A program made the position numbers and the translations under genes. A stretch of 52,099 nt of DNA from Calothrix membranacea FACHB-236 (GTDB lineage Bacteria; Cyanobacteriota; Cyanobacteriia; Cyanobacteriales; Nostocaceae): NCBI RefSeq assembly GCF_014696315.1, contig NZ_JACJPX010000058.1:1-52099 (forward strand). Reading direction: 5' to 3'. Shown piece by piece: positions 25,961 through 34,765 of this stretch. How positions within the stretch are numbered: the first letter of the stretch is position 1; each line of letters opens with the position of its first letter. The notes below the pieces were generated by a model. The model had not been told where the DNA came from, ran no database searches, and worked only from the letters and a program-made list of their open reading frames with translations.

Positions 25961-26162
25961 TAATATAGGACTTACGCAAGTGTCACATTTTTTTCGTTGA
26001 GGCTGTCAAGAGTCAAGAGTCAAAAGTCCAAAAAACCTGAATTTTTGACCCTTGAACGCCACTTGCTCTACTTGGGGAAACCCCAAGACCGCAGTGGCTC
26101 CCCTTGACTGTTGACTCTTAAACCAAAAGATTGGTGTACCAGTTGCGTAAGTCCTGTAATAT
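25961..26162. mobile_element. MITE-like element with AGGACTTACGCAA termini
   Basis: Inverted 13-bp ends, AGGACTTACGCAA (25967-25979) and TTGCGTAAGTCCT (26143-26155), enclose about 189 bp. The flanks show TAATAT on both sides (25961-25966 and 26157-26162), possibly a target duplication. The interior has no frame, only short repeats such as GAGTCAAGAGTCAAAAGTC. The size and structure suit a non-autonomous miniature element; the mobilising transposase is not in the window. Confidence 0.7.
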
Positions 26163-26296
26163 AGCGATAGTATTTTTTTACTTGGAAGTCCCTAATTGGT
26201 CAGGAAGCAGGAATTTTGAAGTTAGACCTTTTGATAGAGTCATCATTGCTAGCTGGAGTACAAGATTAAATCGTAGTTTCTGATTCGGCTTGTTTT

Positions 26297-26584
26297 ATGG
26301 CAGTTAGTACGATGGAAACTTTGGCTACCCAGGTTGCGATCGCATCTTTGAATATATATCAAAAACATCTTTCCCCACGTAAAGGTTTCTCCTGTCCTCA
26401 TCGCTTGCTATATGGAAGCGAATCTTGCTCAGACTACGTGAAGTACATTCTGGTTAACAAAGACTTGATGACAGCTATTAAAACAGCTCCCCAGCGATTT
26501 CAATCATGTAAAATAGCAGCGCAAACTCTCCAAACCAAAGCTGAGGGTGGATGTATTGTGGTTCCTTGCTGTATACCACTTTAA
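26297..26584 (+). CDS. yidD: Membrane protein insertion efficiency factor YidD
   Basis: A 95-residue YidD-type protein. The family pattern is present in divergent form: IYQKHLSPRKGFSCPHR, then SCSDYVKYI and the C-terminal Cys cluster GGCIVVPCC. YidD is thought to assist membrane protein insertion with YidC; usually rnpA-yidD-yidC are grouped, but none of those neighbours is here. It has an amphipathic N-terminal helix. The ATG at 26297 gives the usual length. Confidence 0.8.
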   Translation: MAVSTMETLATQVAIASLNIYQKHLSPRKGFSCPHRLLYGSESCSDYVKYILVNKDLMTAIKTAPQRFQSCKIAAQTLQTKAEGGCIVVPCCIPL

Positions 26585-26620
26585 TATTTATCGCGAAATT
26601 AAAGGTAACTGGCTGAGGCT

Positions 26621-26892
26621 GTCATTGGTCATTTGTCATTGGTCATTTGTCATTGGTCATTGGTAAGAATTTCAAGCCGATTTATGTTTCTTAACATAGT
26701 TGGGTTGATTTCCACTGACTGACTTAATGTTTACGACACATCTATATATTGTAGAGATATTCTAGAGGGCACGGCATTGCCGTGCCCCTACCCGGTTATC
26801 CCATTCTTGGTTTCAATTGGCATAAGTCTTAATTCATTCACAAGTATCTAAGACTCATTCATAACAAATGACCAATGACAACTGACAAATAA
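26621..26892. repeat. Element bounded by GTCATT/AATGAC repeats, with MITE copy F inside
   Basis: The left edge is several GTCATTGGTCATTTGTCATT-type repeats; the right edge is the reverse AATGACCAATGACAAC. The left 100 bp aligns well with 42285-42384. Inside lies a decayed, reverse-oriented copy of the ~100-bp MITE (about 26726-26823), recognisable by CTAGAGGGCACGGCATTGCC. This is probably nested repeats between yidD and ilvA. Confidence 0.6.
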
Positions 26893-26959
26893 CACGCGAA
26901 GCGCAATAAATTAGCGTACAATTATTCTCCATCCGGCATCTGCTACCCCCTTGACGCTC

Positions 26960-28471
26960 ATGTATTGTGACTACCTGGTTCAAATTCTCACTGCCCGTGT
27001 ATATGATGTTGCCCAGGAAACACCTTTAGAGTATGCGCCGAATCTGTCTCGCAGACTGAACAATAAGCTGTTGCTGAAGCGGGAAGATATGCAATCAGTA
27101 TTTTCTTTTAAGCTGCGTGGCGCTTATAACAAGATGGTAAACCTGCCACCAGATTTATTAAAGCAAGGTGTAATCGCTGCATCGGCGGGAAACCATGCCC
27201 AAGGAGTCGCTTTATCTGCTAGTCGCTTGGGAACGCAAGCTATTATTGTCATGCCTGTAACCACACCCCAGGTAAAGGTGGATGCAGTCAAAGCGCGGGG
27301 TGGACATGTGGTATTGCATGGTAATACCTACGATGATGCTTATGCTTATGCGCGTCAACTGGAAGCCGAAAAGGGACTTACCTTCATCCACCCCTTTGAC
27401 GATCCCGATGTCATAGCCGGACAGGGTACAATCGGCATGGAAATTTTACGGCAATATCAACAACCCATCCATGCAATTTTTGTGGCTATTGGTGGCGGCG
27501 GCTTAATTGCGGGGATTGCGGCTTATGTGAAGCGCTTGCGTCCAGAAATCAAGATAATTGGTGTGGAACCAGTAGATGCAGATGCGATGAGTCAATCGTT
27601 GAAAGCTGGACATCGGGTGAGATTATCTCAGGTGGGTTTATTTGCTGATGGGGTAGCAGTGCGGGAAGTGGGAGAGGAAACCTTTCACCTGTGTCAGCAA
27701 TATGTAGATGAAATCATCTTGGTAGACACCGATGATACCTGCGCGGCGATTAAAGATGTATTTGAAGATACCCGTTCCATTTTAGAACCAGCGGGAGCAT
27801 TGGCGATCGCAGCTGCTAAAGCCTACGCGGAACGAGAACAAATCGAGGGACAAACTTTAGTAGCTGTCGCCTGCGGTGCGAACATGAACTTCGACCGTTT
27901 ACGCTTTGTCGCTGAACGCGCCGAACTGGGGGAACGTCGGGAAGCTATTTTTGCAGTTACCATTCCCGAAGAACGGGGAAGTCTACGGAAATTTTGTGAA
28001 TGTATCGGCAATCGGAATTTAACTGAGTTTAACTATCGCATTGCCAGCGAACAAGAAGCACATATTTTCGTCGGCTTGCAAATTCAAAACCGTGCTGATG
28101 CGGTAAAGATGCGAGAAACCTTTGAAGGTTGCGGCTTTCAAACCATCGACCTCACCGACGACGAACTGACTAAACTGCATCTGCGCCACATGGTTGGCGG
28201 ACATTCACCTTTAGCAGATCATGAATTACTCTACCGCTTTGAGTTCCCCGAACGTCCAGGGGCGTTAATGAAATTCGTCGGTTCCATGAGTCCCAACTGG
28301 AATATTAGTATGTTCCACTACCGTAATAATGGGGCAGATTACGGAAAGATTGTCGTCGGTATTCAAGTACCACCGCAAGAGATGGCAAAGTGGCAAGCAT
28401 TTTTAGATACCCTTGGCTACCAGTATTGGGATGAAAACAAGAACCCCGCTTACAAGTTGTTTTTGGGATAG
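26960..28471 (+). CDS. ilvA: Threonine ammonia-lyase (threonine deaminase)
   Basis: A 503-residue biosynthetic threonine dehydratase making 2-oxobutanoate for isoleucine. The PLP-binding Lys lies in SFKLRGAYNKM (about residue 51), the Gly-rich phosphate loop is GGGGLIAG, and two ACT-like regulatory domains follow (from about 335: VTIPEERGSLRKFCEC and FEFPERPGALMKF). The double ACT form is the isoleucine-feedback-sensitive type. The start is ATG 26960 (MYCDYLVQILTARVYDVA), the usual cyanobacterial N-terminus, not the in-frame TTG at 26951. It is monocistronic. Confidence 0.93.
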   Translation: MYCDYLVQILTARVYDVAQETPLEYAPNLSRRLNNKLLLKREDMQSVFSFKLRGAYNKMVNLPPDLLKQGVIAASAGNHAQGVALSASRLGTQAIIVMPVTTPQVKVDAVKARGGHVVLHGNTYDDAYAYARQLEAEKGLTFIHPFDDPDVIAGQGTIGMEILRQYQQPIHAIFVAIGGGGLIAGIAAYVKRLRPEIKIIGVEPVDADAMSQSLKAGHRVRLSQVGLFADGVAVREVGEETFHLCQQYVDEIILVDTDDTCAAIKDVFEDTRSILEPAGALAIAAAKAYAEREQIEGQTLVAVACGANMNFDRLRFVAERAELGERREAIFAVTIPEERGSLRKFCECIGNRNLTEFNYRIASEQEAHIFVGLQIQNRADAVKMRETFEGCGFQTIDLTDDELTKLHLRHMVGGHSPLADHELLYRFEFPERPGALMKFVGSMSPNWNISMFHYRNNGADYGKIVVGIQVPPQEMAKWQAFLDTLGYQYWDENKNPAYKLFLG

Positions 28472-28499
28472 TAATCAATAGACGTATAAATCTTGTAGA

Positions 28500-28545
28500 G
28501 ACGCGATTCATCGCGTCTGCTGCGGCACAACCGATTCATCGCGTC
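28500..28545. repeat. REP-like palindrome (GACGCGATTCATCGCGTC)
   Basis: A near-perfect 18-bp palindrome just after ilvA, with a half copy, GATTCATCGCGTCTG, right behind. The same core with AATT in the centre recurs twice at 43215-43275. The hairpin could stabilise or terminate ilvA mRNA, but it lacks a U-tract. Confidence 0.75.
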
Positions 28546-28721
28546 TGCACAATCCCGAAATCATGGCGAAAATTCTTAACAGAGGCTGGATGCGTTACGC
28601 TGATCGCTAACGCATCCTACGTTGGTGCAAAAATTATGGAAATCGATAGATATTTTTTTATTTCACAGTCCCTTATGTTTTAGCTTAGTTGTTGGTGGAA
28701 AATCTCACTCAAGGAGTTGCT

Positions 28722-29471
28722 GTGACTAGTTTTTTATTTGTAACTGATTTAGACCATACCTTTGTCGGTAATGATGAGGCACTTGTAGAATTAAGCGATC
28801 GCCTAGAGCAACATCGCCAAGCCTACGGTACTAAAATTGTCTATGCCACAGGGCGATCGCCACAGTTATACCGAGAACTGCAAATTGAAAAAAATTTGAT
28901 GCAACCAGATGCCCTGGTCTCGTCTGTGGGTACGGAAATTTATCTTGATGGTAGTGATACGCCAGATTCCAGTTGGTCAGCTATTCTCTCGCCTGGTTGG
29001 GATCGGGAGATGATATTATCTATCACGCAAAACTATCCGGAGTTAATTCTACAACCAAATTCCGAACAGCGGCCCTTTAAAGTCAGTTTTTTCTTAGAAC
29101 AACTAGTAGCACCTGGTATTTTATCGCAACTTGAGCTACAGTTGCAAAAACATAATTTACAGATAAAGTTAATCTACAGCAGTGGAATGGATCTTGACAT
29201 TGTTCCCCTAACCAGCGATAAAGGTCAGGCAATGCAGTTTTTGCGTCAAAAGTGGAAATTTGCAGCCGAACAAACTGTTGTCTGTGGCGATTCAGGTAAT
29301 GACATTGCTTTATTTGCTGTAGGCAACGAACGGGGAATTATTGTCGGGAATGCGCGCCCTGAGTTACTTCAGTGGCACAATGAGTATCCCGCTGATCACC
29401 GTTACCTAGCACGAGATTTTTGTGCAGGTGGCATTCTGGAAGGACTAAAATATTTTGGATTTTTAGAATGA
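28722..29471 (+). CDS. spp: Sucrose-6-phosphate phosphatase (HAD family)
   Basis: A 249-residue HAD phosphatase of the sucrose-phosphatase group. Motif I is FVTDLDHT (nucleophile Asp), motif II lies in YATGRSP, and motif III/IV is [13 protein letters not shown]. It hydrolyses sucrose-6-phosphate, the last step of sucrose synthesis; no sucrose-phosphate synthase is beside it. I start at GTG 28722 because AAGGAG (28711-28716) lies 5 nt upstream and the length then equals known SPP enzymes; a TTG at 28689 adds 11 residues. The stop codon TGA overlaps the ruvA start. Confidence 0.88.
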   Translation: MTSFLFVTDLDHTFVGNDEALVELSDRLEQHRQAYGTKIVYATGRSPQLYRELQIEKNLMQPDALVSSVGTEIYLDGSDTPDSSWSAILSPGWDREMILSITQNYPELILQPNSEQRPFKVSFFLEQLVAPGILSQLELQLQKHNLQIKLIYSSGMDLDIVPLTSDKGQAMQFLRQKWKFAAEQTVVCGDSGNDIALFAVGNERGIIVGNARPELLQWHNEYPADHRYLARDFCAGGILEGLKYFGFLE

Positions 29472-30103
29472 TTAGTTATCTCAAAGGTATCGTTGCTGGT
29501 GTTCAAACAATTGGAAGTAATCGCGTTATCTTGACTCTTGAGGTCAATAACATCGGGTATGATTTGCAAATTCCCCAACGACTGACTAAGTCTTTGCCAG
29601 AGTCGGGAGGAGTGGTGCAAATCTTTACCCACTATCAAGTCCGTGAAGAAGTACCCTTACTGTATGGCTTTGCTTCCCCAGCAGAACGGGACTTATTTCG
29701 GCACTTGCAAAGCGTCAGTGGTATTGGTGCAGCGTTAGCGATTACTTTATTAGACACCTTGGAATTACCCGATTTAGTCCAAGCAATTATCGCTGCCAAT
29801 ATCCAAATTCTTATTCAAGCCCCTGGTGTCGGTAAAAAAACCGCTGAACGCATTTGTTTAGAACTGAAAAGCAAACTAATCGAATGGCGCAAATCAGCTG
29901 GTTTCTTCGTCGCTACAGGCGGGCCAGCACCAGGTATTCTCGAAGAAGTGCAAATGACTCTCTTTGCTTTGGGTTATACCCCCCACGAAGTTAGCCACGC
30001 CTTGCACGTCGTTAGCGAAGACATTGGGCTACCAAAAGACGCTTATGTGGAAGACTGGATTAAACAAGCGATCGCTCATCTGAGCAGTCAAGCTGAGTGC
30101 TAA
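29468..30103 (+). CDS. ruvA: Holliday junction branch-migration protein RuvA
   Basis: A 211-residue RuvA. Domain I is an OB-fold ([18 protein letters not shown]), domain II has two helix-hairpin-helix motifs ([30 protein letters not shown]), and domain III ([20 protein letters not shown]) is the RuvB-contact region. It binds four-way junctions and loads RuvB; ruvB is not nearby. The ATG shares bases with the stop of the upstream phosphatase (ATGA), so the two are translationally coupled. An upstream extension in this frame from 29420 is rejected because OB-fold similarity begins at this ATG. Confidence 0.95.
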   Translation: MISYLKGIVAGVQTIGSNRVILTLEVNNIGYDLQIPQRLTKSLPESGGVVQIFTHYQVREEVPLLYGFASPAERDLFRHLQSVSGIGAALAITLLDTLELPDLVQAIIAANIQILIQAPGVGKKTAERICLELKSKLIEWRKSAGFFVATGGPAPGILEEVQMTLFALGYTPHEVSHALHVVSEDIGLPKDAYVEDWIKQAIAHLSSQAEC

Positions 30104-30125
30104 ATTGTGAGTACTGAGTGTAAAT

Positions 30126-31307
30126 ATGGTGACAGATCCTTATGCTTGGCTAGAGCAGTCTTTAACAACTATTCGTAAGGCAGATTGGTATCGCTCAGTA
30201 CAAACAATTTACGGAATTCCCGGTGCTACTGTGTCACTAGGGGGGCGAGAAGTAATTAATTTTGCCAGCAATGACTATTTAGGATTAGCAGGGGATCAGC
30301 GCTTAATTGATGCCGGGGTTGCAGCTACTCAAGAATTTGGGACAGGAAGCACAGGTTCTCGATTACTTAGCGGACATCGAGAATTACATAGACAATTAGA
30401 AAGTGCGATCGCATCTTTAAAACAAACAGAAGATGCCATAGTATTTAGTTCAGGGTATTTAGCCAATTTAGGTGCGATCGCAGCTTTGGTAGGTAAGCGC
30501 GATTTAATTCTCTCAGACCAGTACAATCACTCCAGCCTGAAAAATGGCGCAATTCTCAGTGGTGCGCTAGTAATTGAATATCCCCACTGTGATGTCATAG
30601 CTTTAAGAAATCAGTTAATTGAAAATAGACAAAATTACCGACGCTGTTTAATCCTCACCGATAGCGTTTTTAGTATGGATGGTGATTTATGTCCCTTACC
30701 CGAACTATTAGATTTAGCTGATGAATTTAGCTGTATGCTGCTAGTGGATGAAGCCCACGCTACAGGTGTACTAGGTAAAACTGGCGCAGGGTGTGTAGAA
30801 CACTTTGGTTGTACAGGCCAGCAATTAATTCAAATTGGCACATTGAGTAAAGCTTTAGGTAGTTTAGGCGGATATGTGGCCGGGAGTGCCACCTTAATTG
30901 ACTTTTTACGCAATCGCGCCCCCACTTGGATTTACACCACAGCCCTTTCACCCGCAGACACAGCCGCCGCCTTAGCCGCCATTGAGATAGTACAGCAAGA
31001 ACCACAACGCCGCACCCAATTGTGGGCGAATGTCGATTATTTAAAAAAGTTAATGCAAGCACAGGTAGCTGAATTAAAATTACTACCTTCCGCATCACCT
31101 ATATTATGTTTTCAATTGCCCAGCGCCGCCGCAGCGTTAGCAGTAGGTAAGTTTTTACAAGAGGCGGGAATTTTTGCCCCAGCCATTCGTCCCCCCACAG
31201 TCCCCACCAGCCGCATTCGCATATCTGCAATGGCAACCCATCAAGCAACGCATATTGATAAACTGGTAGCAGCATTGGGAGAATTCGTAATTCGTAATCA
31301 GGAGTAA
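30126..31307 (+). CDS. bioF: 8-amino-7-oxononanoate synthase
   Basis: A 393-residue PLP enzyme of the alpha-oxoamine synthase family, catalysing the first step of the biotin ring pathway (pimeloyl-CoA/ACP plus alanine). Key motifs are [39 protein letters not shown] and the Schiff-base Lys in [16 protein letters not shown] (about residue 244). It starts 22 bp after ruvA, so it is probably in the spp-ruvA-bioF transcription unit, although the functions differ. Other bio genes are not in the window. Confidence 0.93.
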   Translation: MVTDPYAWLEQSLTTIRKADWYRSVQTIYGIPGATVSLGGREVINFASNDYLGLAGDQRLIDAGVAATQEFGTGSTGSRLLSGHRELHRQLESAIASLKQTEDAIVFSSGYLANLGAIAALVGKRDLILSDQYNHSSLKNGAILSGALVIEYPHCDVIALRNQLIENRQNYRRCLILTDSVFSMDGDLCPLPELLDLADEFSCMLLVDEAHATGVLGKTGAGCVEHFGCTGQQLIQIGTLSKALGSLGGYVAGSATLIDFLRNRAPTWIYTTALSPADTAAALAAIEIVQQEPQRRTQLWANVDYLKKLMQAQVAELKLLPSASPILCFQLPSAAAALAVGKFLQEAGIFAPAIRPPTVPTSRIRISAMATHQATHIDKLVAALGEFVIRNQE

Positions 31308-31310
31308 TTA

Positions 31311-31341
31311 GATCCCCGACTTTTTGGAAAAGTCGGGGATC
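31311..31341. repeat. Perfect hairpin after bioF
   Basis: GATCCCCGACTTTT and AAAAGTCGGGGATC form a perfect 14-bp stem with a 3-nt loop, 4 bp after the bioF stop. It is not followed by a U-tract; such palindromes are repeated in Nostocales genomes, so it may be a repeat element working secondarily as an mRNA end. Confidence 0.7.
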
Positions 31342-31428
31342 TGCACCTTTGGCTTCAAATTACCTGTAAAAATCAACAAACACAAGACCAGATTTATCTG
31401 GTTGGTCACAAATGAGAGCTGGTTGGTT

Positions 31429-31665
31429 ATGAAGGAGCCAATGTTCTCAACGAAGGAGCGCTCATTGATAGACAACCCGATCACGTTGGTCATGAACGAA
31501 CCAATGTTCTCTATGGATGAGCGCTCATTGATAGACAACCCGATCACGTTGGTTATGAAGGAACCGATGTTCTCTATGGATGAGCGCTCATTGATAGACA
31601 ACCCGATCACGTTGGTTATGAAGGAGCCAATGTTCTCTATGGATGAGCGCTCGTTGGTAACCAAA
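31429..31665. repeat. 63-bp tandem repeat (3.7 copies), open on both strands
   Basis: Units begin at 31429, 31492, 31555 and 31618 (last one partial). Because 63 is a multiple of three, each strand has an uninterrupted frame: on + a 21-residue unit like MKEPMFSMDERSLIDNPITL, on - one like NERSSIENIGSFITNVIGLS. Each unit contains the 8-bp palindrome GAGCGCTC. The units are nearly identical, so the array is recent. Neither frame has signals of a real gene: the + frame starts in the bioF hairpin. A degraded partial unit precedes it at about 31400-31428. Confidence 0.9.
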
Positions 31666-31822
31666 GCTGCTTTTCAAAGTGCGATCGCCCCCATATTGTC
31701 CCATAACCGTAGGGTGTGTTACGGCAGCGAAAATCTTTGCAACCTCACGTATATCTAGGTTCTGCCATAACGCACCTGCTAAAATATCTCAAAAAAGGCG
31801 TTAAACCATCAATTTGCCAAGC

Positions 31823-32326
31823 ATGAGCCTGAATACCCAAAAAGAAGATTTCAGTTACGTTTATGTATATGCTGTCACCGCCACTGCTGGTTATTCCCTG
31901 CAAGCAGCCACCCGTAGATTAGATGATAGCGGTATCGACGCTACAATCACAGTACCAGGAAAACTTAACTCCAAGCGTCTGCCCCGATTTGATGTCCAAA
32001 TTAAATCTACATCCCAAGATATTCTCAAGGAAACATCAATTAAATACCGACTCAACGCCAAAAACTATAATGAACTCCGGGAAGATGATCCTTTTGTGCC
32101 ACAACTATTAATAGTTGTCTTGATACCGGAAGAAGTTAGCGACTGGTTATCTCAAACAGAAGAATCTCTATCTCTTCAACGTTGCGGTTACTGGATATCG
32201 TTGCGTGGACAACCGCTAATTGAGAACCAAACAACTATTACTATAGATATTCCTCGTCAAAATATATTTACTCCCCAAGCACTCAAAACCATCATGTCTC
32301 GCATCACCGTTGGAGAATCACTATGA
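31823..32326 (+). CDS. DUF4365 protein, predicted PD-(D/E)xK nuclease-like
   Basis: A 167-residue protein that fits the DUF4365 family. Visible pattern: FSYVYVYAVTATAGY (helix and tight turn), DDSGIDATI with Asp39, and FDVQIKST with Gln59-Ile-Lys61, the D...QxK form of the PD-(D/E)xK nuclease core, then YRLNAKNYNEL. Family members often accompany mobile or defence loci; a DNA-cleaving role is inference. The ATG at 31823 is preferred over TTG 31814. Its stop codon overlaps the next gene (ATGA), making a tight two-gene unit flanked by a tandem repeat and an xisI remnant. Confidence 0.8.
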   Translation: MSLNTQKEDFSYVYVYAVTATAGYSLQAATRRLDDSGIDATITVPGKLNSKRLPRFDVQIKSTSQDILKETSIKYRLNAKNYNELREDDPFVPQLLIVVLIPEEVSDWLSQTEESLSLQRCGYWISLRGQPLIENQTTITIDIPRQNIFTPQALKTIMSRITVGESL

Positions 32327-32853
32327 CAGCTATCTTCCCAGATGCAGAAAAATTTAAATATATCGAACCCCAACAAGTAGAAGCCTATTTATTAGCACAT
32401 GGTTGGCAAATGCAGCAAAATCATGGCGATAAAGCTGCTATTTGGACTCTAGATGGTTTTGAAATTTTACTTCCACTGAAAACAGAAGTGATTGACTTTT
32501 CCCGCCGCATGGCGGAAGTCGTAGAAACCCTGGCGTTAGCTGAAACTAAATCCCAACTGGAGATTTTCGGAGATTTAATCACAAATGCACCTAACACCAC
32601 CATCCAAGCAGTTGTCACACATATCGCCACACCCAACGCCGATCAACTAAGTGGAGAAATAACTCTTTTGGGTATTATTGTGAATAAACTGCGTCCTATT
32701 CATACAGAATTAGCTGACCGTGACTACATTCTTGCACTTAAAGCTTATCAAGAACGCTTACCAATTTACTGCACAGGCGACTTAATAAGAGAAAACGGTA
32801 TATTTATTTTGAAGCATCCCCACAAGTTTTGCCTAGATGAGAGTAAACCCTAA
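32323..32853 (+). CDS. Hypothetical protein coupled to the DUF4365 gene
   Basis: A 176-residue soluble protein, no recognised family. The N-terminal 100 residues read as alternating strands and a long helix (VEAYLLAHGWQMQQNHGDKA, IWTLDGFEILLPL, then DFSRRMAEVVETLALAETKS), and the C-terminal half looks beta-rich with a closing segment IFILKHPHKFCL. It starts inside the stop codon of the DUF4365 gene, so the two products are probably made in fixed ratio and may form a complex. A role as partner, regulator or antitoxin of the nuclease-like protein is possible, but nothing in the sequence decides it. Confidence 0.75.
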   Translation: MTAIFPDAEKFKYIEPQQVEAYLLAHGWQMQQNHGDKAAIWTLDGFEILLPLKTEVIDFSRRMAEVVETLALAETKSQLEIFGDLITNAPNTTIQAVVTHIATPNADQLSGEITLLGIIVNKLRPIHTELADRDYILALKAYQERLPIYCTGDLIRENGIFILKHPHKFCLDESKP

Positions 32854-32951
32854 TTTAGCGAGTTTTAACAAGGAAAGAAAAGCAAGGCTGGCTGGATAAT
32901 AAAAATGAAAAAACTTATTGTCTTAGACGAATAACAATAGAGGATTTGGCA

Positions 32952-33098
32952 ATGGATAAATTAACTAAATATCGTGAAATTGTCAGGCAAATCCTCAATG
33001 AATATGCCAAGCATAATGCCAAATATTTGATGATTTATAATTATACATCAATTTCTCTACTTACCTTTCAGAGCTTTTTCTTTTATTCCTTTTATTAA
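32952..33098 (+). pseudogene. XisI family remnant (fdxN element excision controlling factor-like)
   Basis: The first 18-20 residues (MDKLTKYREIVRQILNEYA) match the start of XisI-type proteins, which are about 110 residues. After KHNAKYL the frame turns into a Phe/Tyr/Ser-rich tail and stops at 48 residues. The conserved middle and end (the DxxRxxYQ and HLD segments) are absent. No intact xisH precedes it. A disrupted gene is the best reading. Confidence 0.7.
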
Positions 33099-33710
33099 GA
33101 ATACTTGGAAAGTGACACAAGACGGGTAACTAGGTGTTGTTAGCTATATCCAAATACAGTTCAGTGAAGAAAATTAATTGATAACAAAACCAAAAAACTA
33201 GTTACTCAACAAAAAAAACAGAACAATAATTTTGGAGGGGGTTTGGGGGACGCAACCGTCACCCAATCGGGGGTTTGGGGGAGAATCCCCCAATGCTGCT
33301 GGCTTTTTTAATCAGTGACAAATCAATCGCTAATGAACTTATACCAATTCAAATAATGTTTGCCACACATCAATATATTCTAGAGGGAGCAAGAGATTTA
33401 GTTCTCCAACTCCTGGGGGAGAAGGGGTTAGGGGATGAGGGCGCGAGGTATTTGTATAACGCCCGCCCTATATCGCTTTTAGCTTAAGTTGACACCAATG
33501 TACTCATAGGCGCTAACCTTAGCACAATCTGCCCTAGAAATCCGGAAACGCCAACGTGAGCAGAACTTAGATTTTTCACGCCAATCAGTTGAACGGTTGC
33601 GACGCAAAGCAGGGGAATAATTTGTAATTCGTAATTCGTGCGTTTCTCCCTTTTCCTTTTCTCCTTTCCCCCTTCCCCAAAAAATAAAATCATCAACTTG
33701 AAGATTAATC
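33099..33710. other. Spacer with repeat fragments and a gene-end remnant
   Basis: Contains GGGGGTTTGGGGGA-type repeats (33234-33290), half of MITE family 1 in reverse orientation (copy E, 33341-33387), and a 33-codon frame end at 33522-33620 (AQSALEIRKRQREQNLDFSR onwards) that looks like the helical tail of a lost gene. The final part is C/T-rich (TTCCTTTTCTCC). No intact gene is seen. Confidence 0.55.
33341..33387. repeat. MITE family 1 half copy, copy E
   Basis: ATACCAATTCAAATAATGTT through CAATATATTCTAGAGGG is the reverse complement of the right half of the ~100-bp element (compare 40300-40341). The left half and central palindrome are missing. Confidence 0.75.
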
Positions 33711-34547
33711 ATGACTAATTACACCCTACAAGCAAGCCGTGAATGGTGGTCACAAAGATGGCTCGATTTATTAGATTCCTATCGCTTTAAAAAACGTTTA
33801 GAACGTGCAAGAAACTATTCTCGTCAGGGCAATGTCCTCAGCATTGAATTTAAAGGTGCAAAGGTATTAGCTAGGGTACAAGGTAGCGAACCAGAACCTT
33901 ATAAAGTTTCTCTTTCTTTAGACCCCTTTAGCGATGAAGAATGGAGTTATGTAATTGAAACCATGTCTAAAAAGGCAATTTTTGCCGCTAAGTTATTAGC
34001 CGGAGAAATGCCCCAAAATATTGAAGAAGTGTTTACAGCTAATGGACTTTCCTTATTTCCCTTTACCTTATCAGATGTCCGCAGTAAATGCTCTTGTCCT
34101 GATAAAGCGAATCCTTGTAAACACGTAGGTGCGGTGTATTATCAGTTAGGCGATCGCTTCAGCGAAGACCCGTTTGTATTATTTAAATTGCGCGGACGTA
34201 CCAAAGAGCAAATTATCAGCGATTTACGCCAATTACGTAGCGCTAAAACTGAGGTTTCATCAACAGAAACATCTGATATTCAACAGCCAGTTACTAGTCA
34301 TCAAAATACAATTAAATTTGATTCATTCTGGCAGTACAATGAACCCCTTGATTCTTCTTTAGTCGTCATTGCACCAAGTGGTAGCGAGACTGTATTAGAT
34401 GTATTAGGCCCAATTCCCTTAGGTAAAGAAGAGGAGAATGTAGGTAATTTGACCTCTGGCGATGTGGTAATGAAATATTTGCAGACAGTTTACCAAGATG
34501 TTAAGCAAAAGGCGGTTTTAGCTGCCATGAATGTGGGAGGGACTTAA
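33711..34547 (+). CDS. SWIM zinc-finger protein
   Basis: A 278-residue protein with a SWIM zinc finger: Cys127-x-Cys129 ... Cys136-x-His138 (SKCSCPDKANPCKHVG). Before it are the ARNYSRQGNVLSIEFKGAKV and EWSYVIETMSKKA segments usual for bacterial SWIM proteins; after it comes a region seen in helicase-associated versions (DPFVLFKLRGRTKEQII). In many cyanobacteria this gene sits next to a SNF2-type helicase, with which SWIM proteins are thought to work on DNA or protein partners; no helicase is present here. The C-terminal 100 residues include a low-complexity linker (SSTETSDIQQPVTSHQ). Confidence 0.88.
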   Translation: MTNYTLQASREWWSQRWLDLLDSYRFKKRLERARNYSRQGNVLSIEFKGAKVLARVQGSEPEPYKVSLSLDPFSDEEWSYVIETMSKKAIFAAKLLAGEMPQNIEEVFTANGLSLFPFTLSDVRSKCSCPDKANPCKHVGAVYYQLGDRFSEDPFVLFKLRGRTKEQIISDLRQLRSAKTEVSSTETSDIQQPVTSHQNTIKFDSFWQYNEPLDSSLVVIAPSGSETVLDVLGPIPLGKEEENVGNLTSGDVVMKYLQTVYQDVKQKAVLAAMNVGGT

Positions 34548-34667
34548 TACAGCATTCTTCAATCGAGCTTGGAAATGGGCATGGGGCATTGGGCATGGGG
34601 CATGGAAAAGAGAGATTTCTATGCTTTGCATAAAAATTTTTCATTGGGACTGCTTTATTTTCAAGTG

Positions 34668-34765
34668 ATACCAATTTGAAAAAAGAATACGACAGATTGT
34701 AGGGGCGGCACTGCCTTGCCCTCTAGAATATATTGATGTGTCGCAAACATAATTTGATTTGGTAT
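34668..34765. mobile_element. MITE family 1, copy B
   Basis: Starts ATACCAATTTGAAAAAAGAA and ends ATTTGATTTGGTAT, with the central GGGGCGGCACTGCCTTGCCC palindrome, 98 bp. No coding content. It shares near identity with copies C and D, apart from a few deletions in the central palindrome. Confidence 0.88.

Noticed and set aside
31324-31758. 144-residue + frame across the 63-bp repeats as a protein gene
   Set aside because: It starts inside the bioF hairpin, has no ribosome-binding site or family match, and is open only because the repeat length is divisible by three; the minus frame is open for the same reason.
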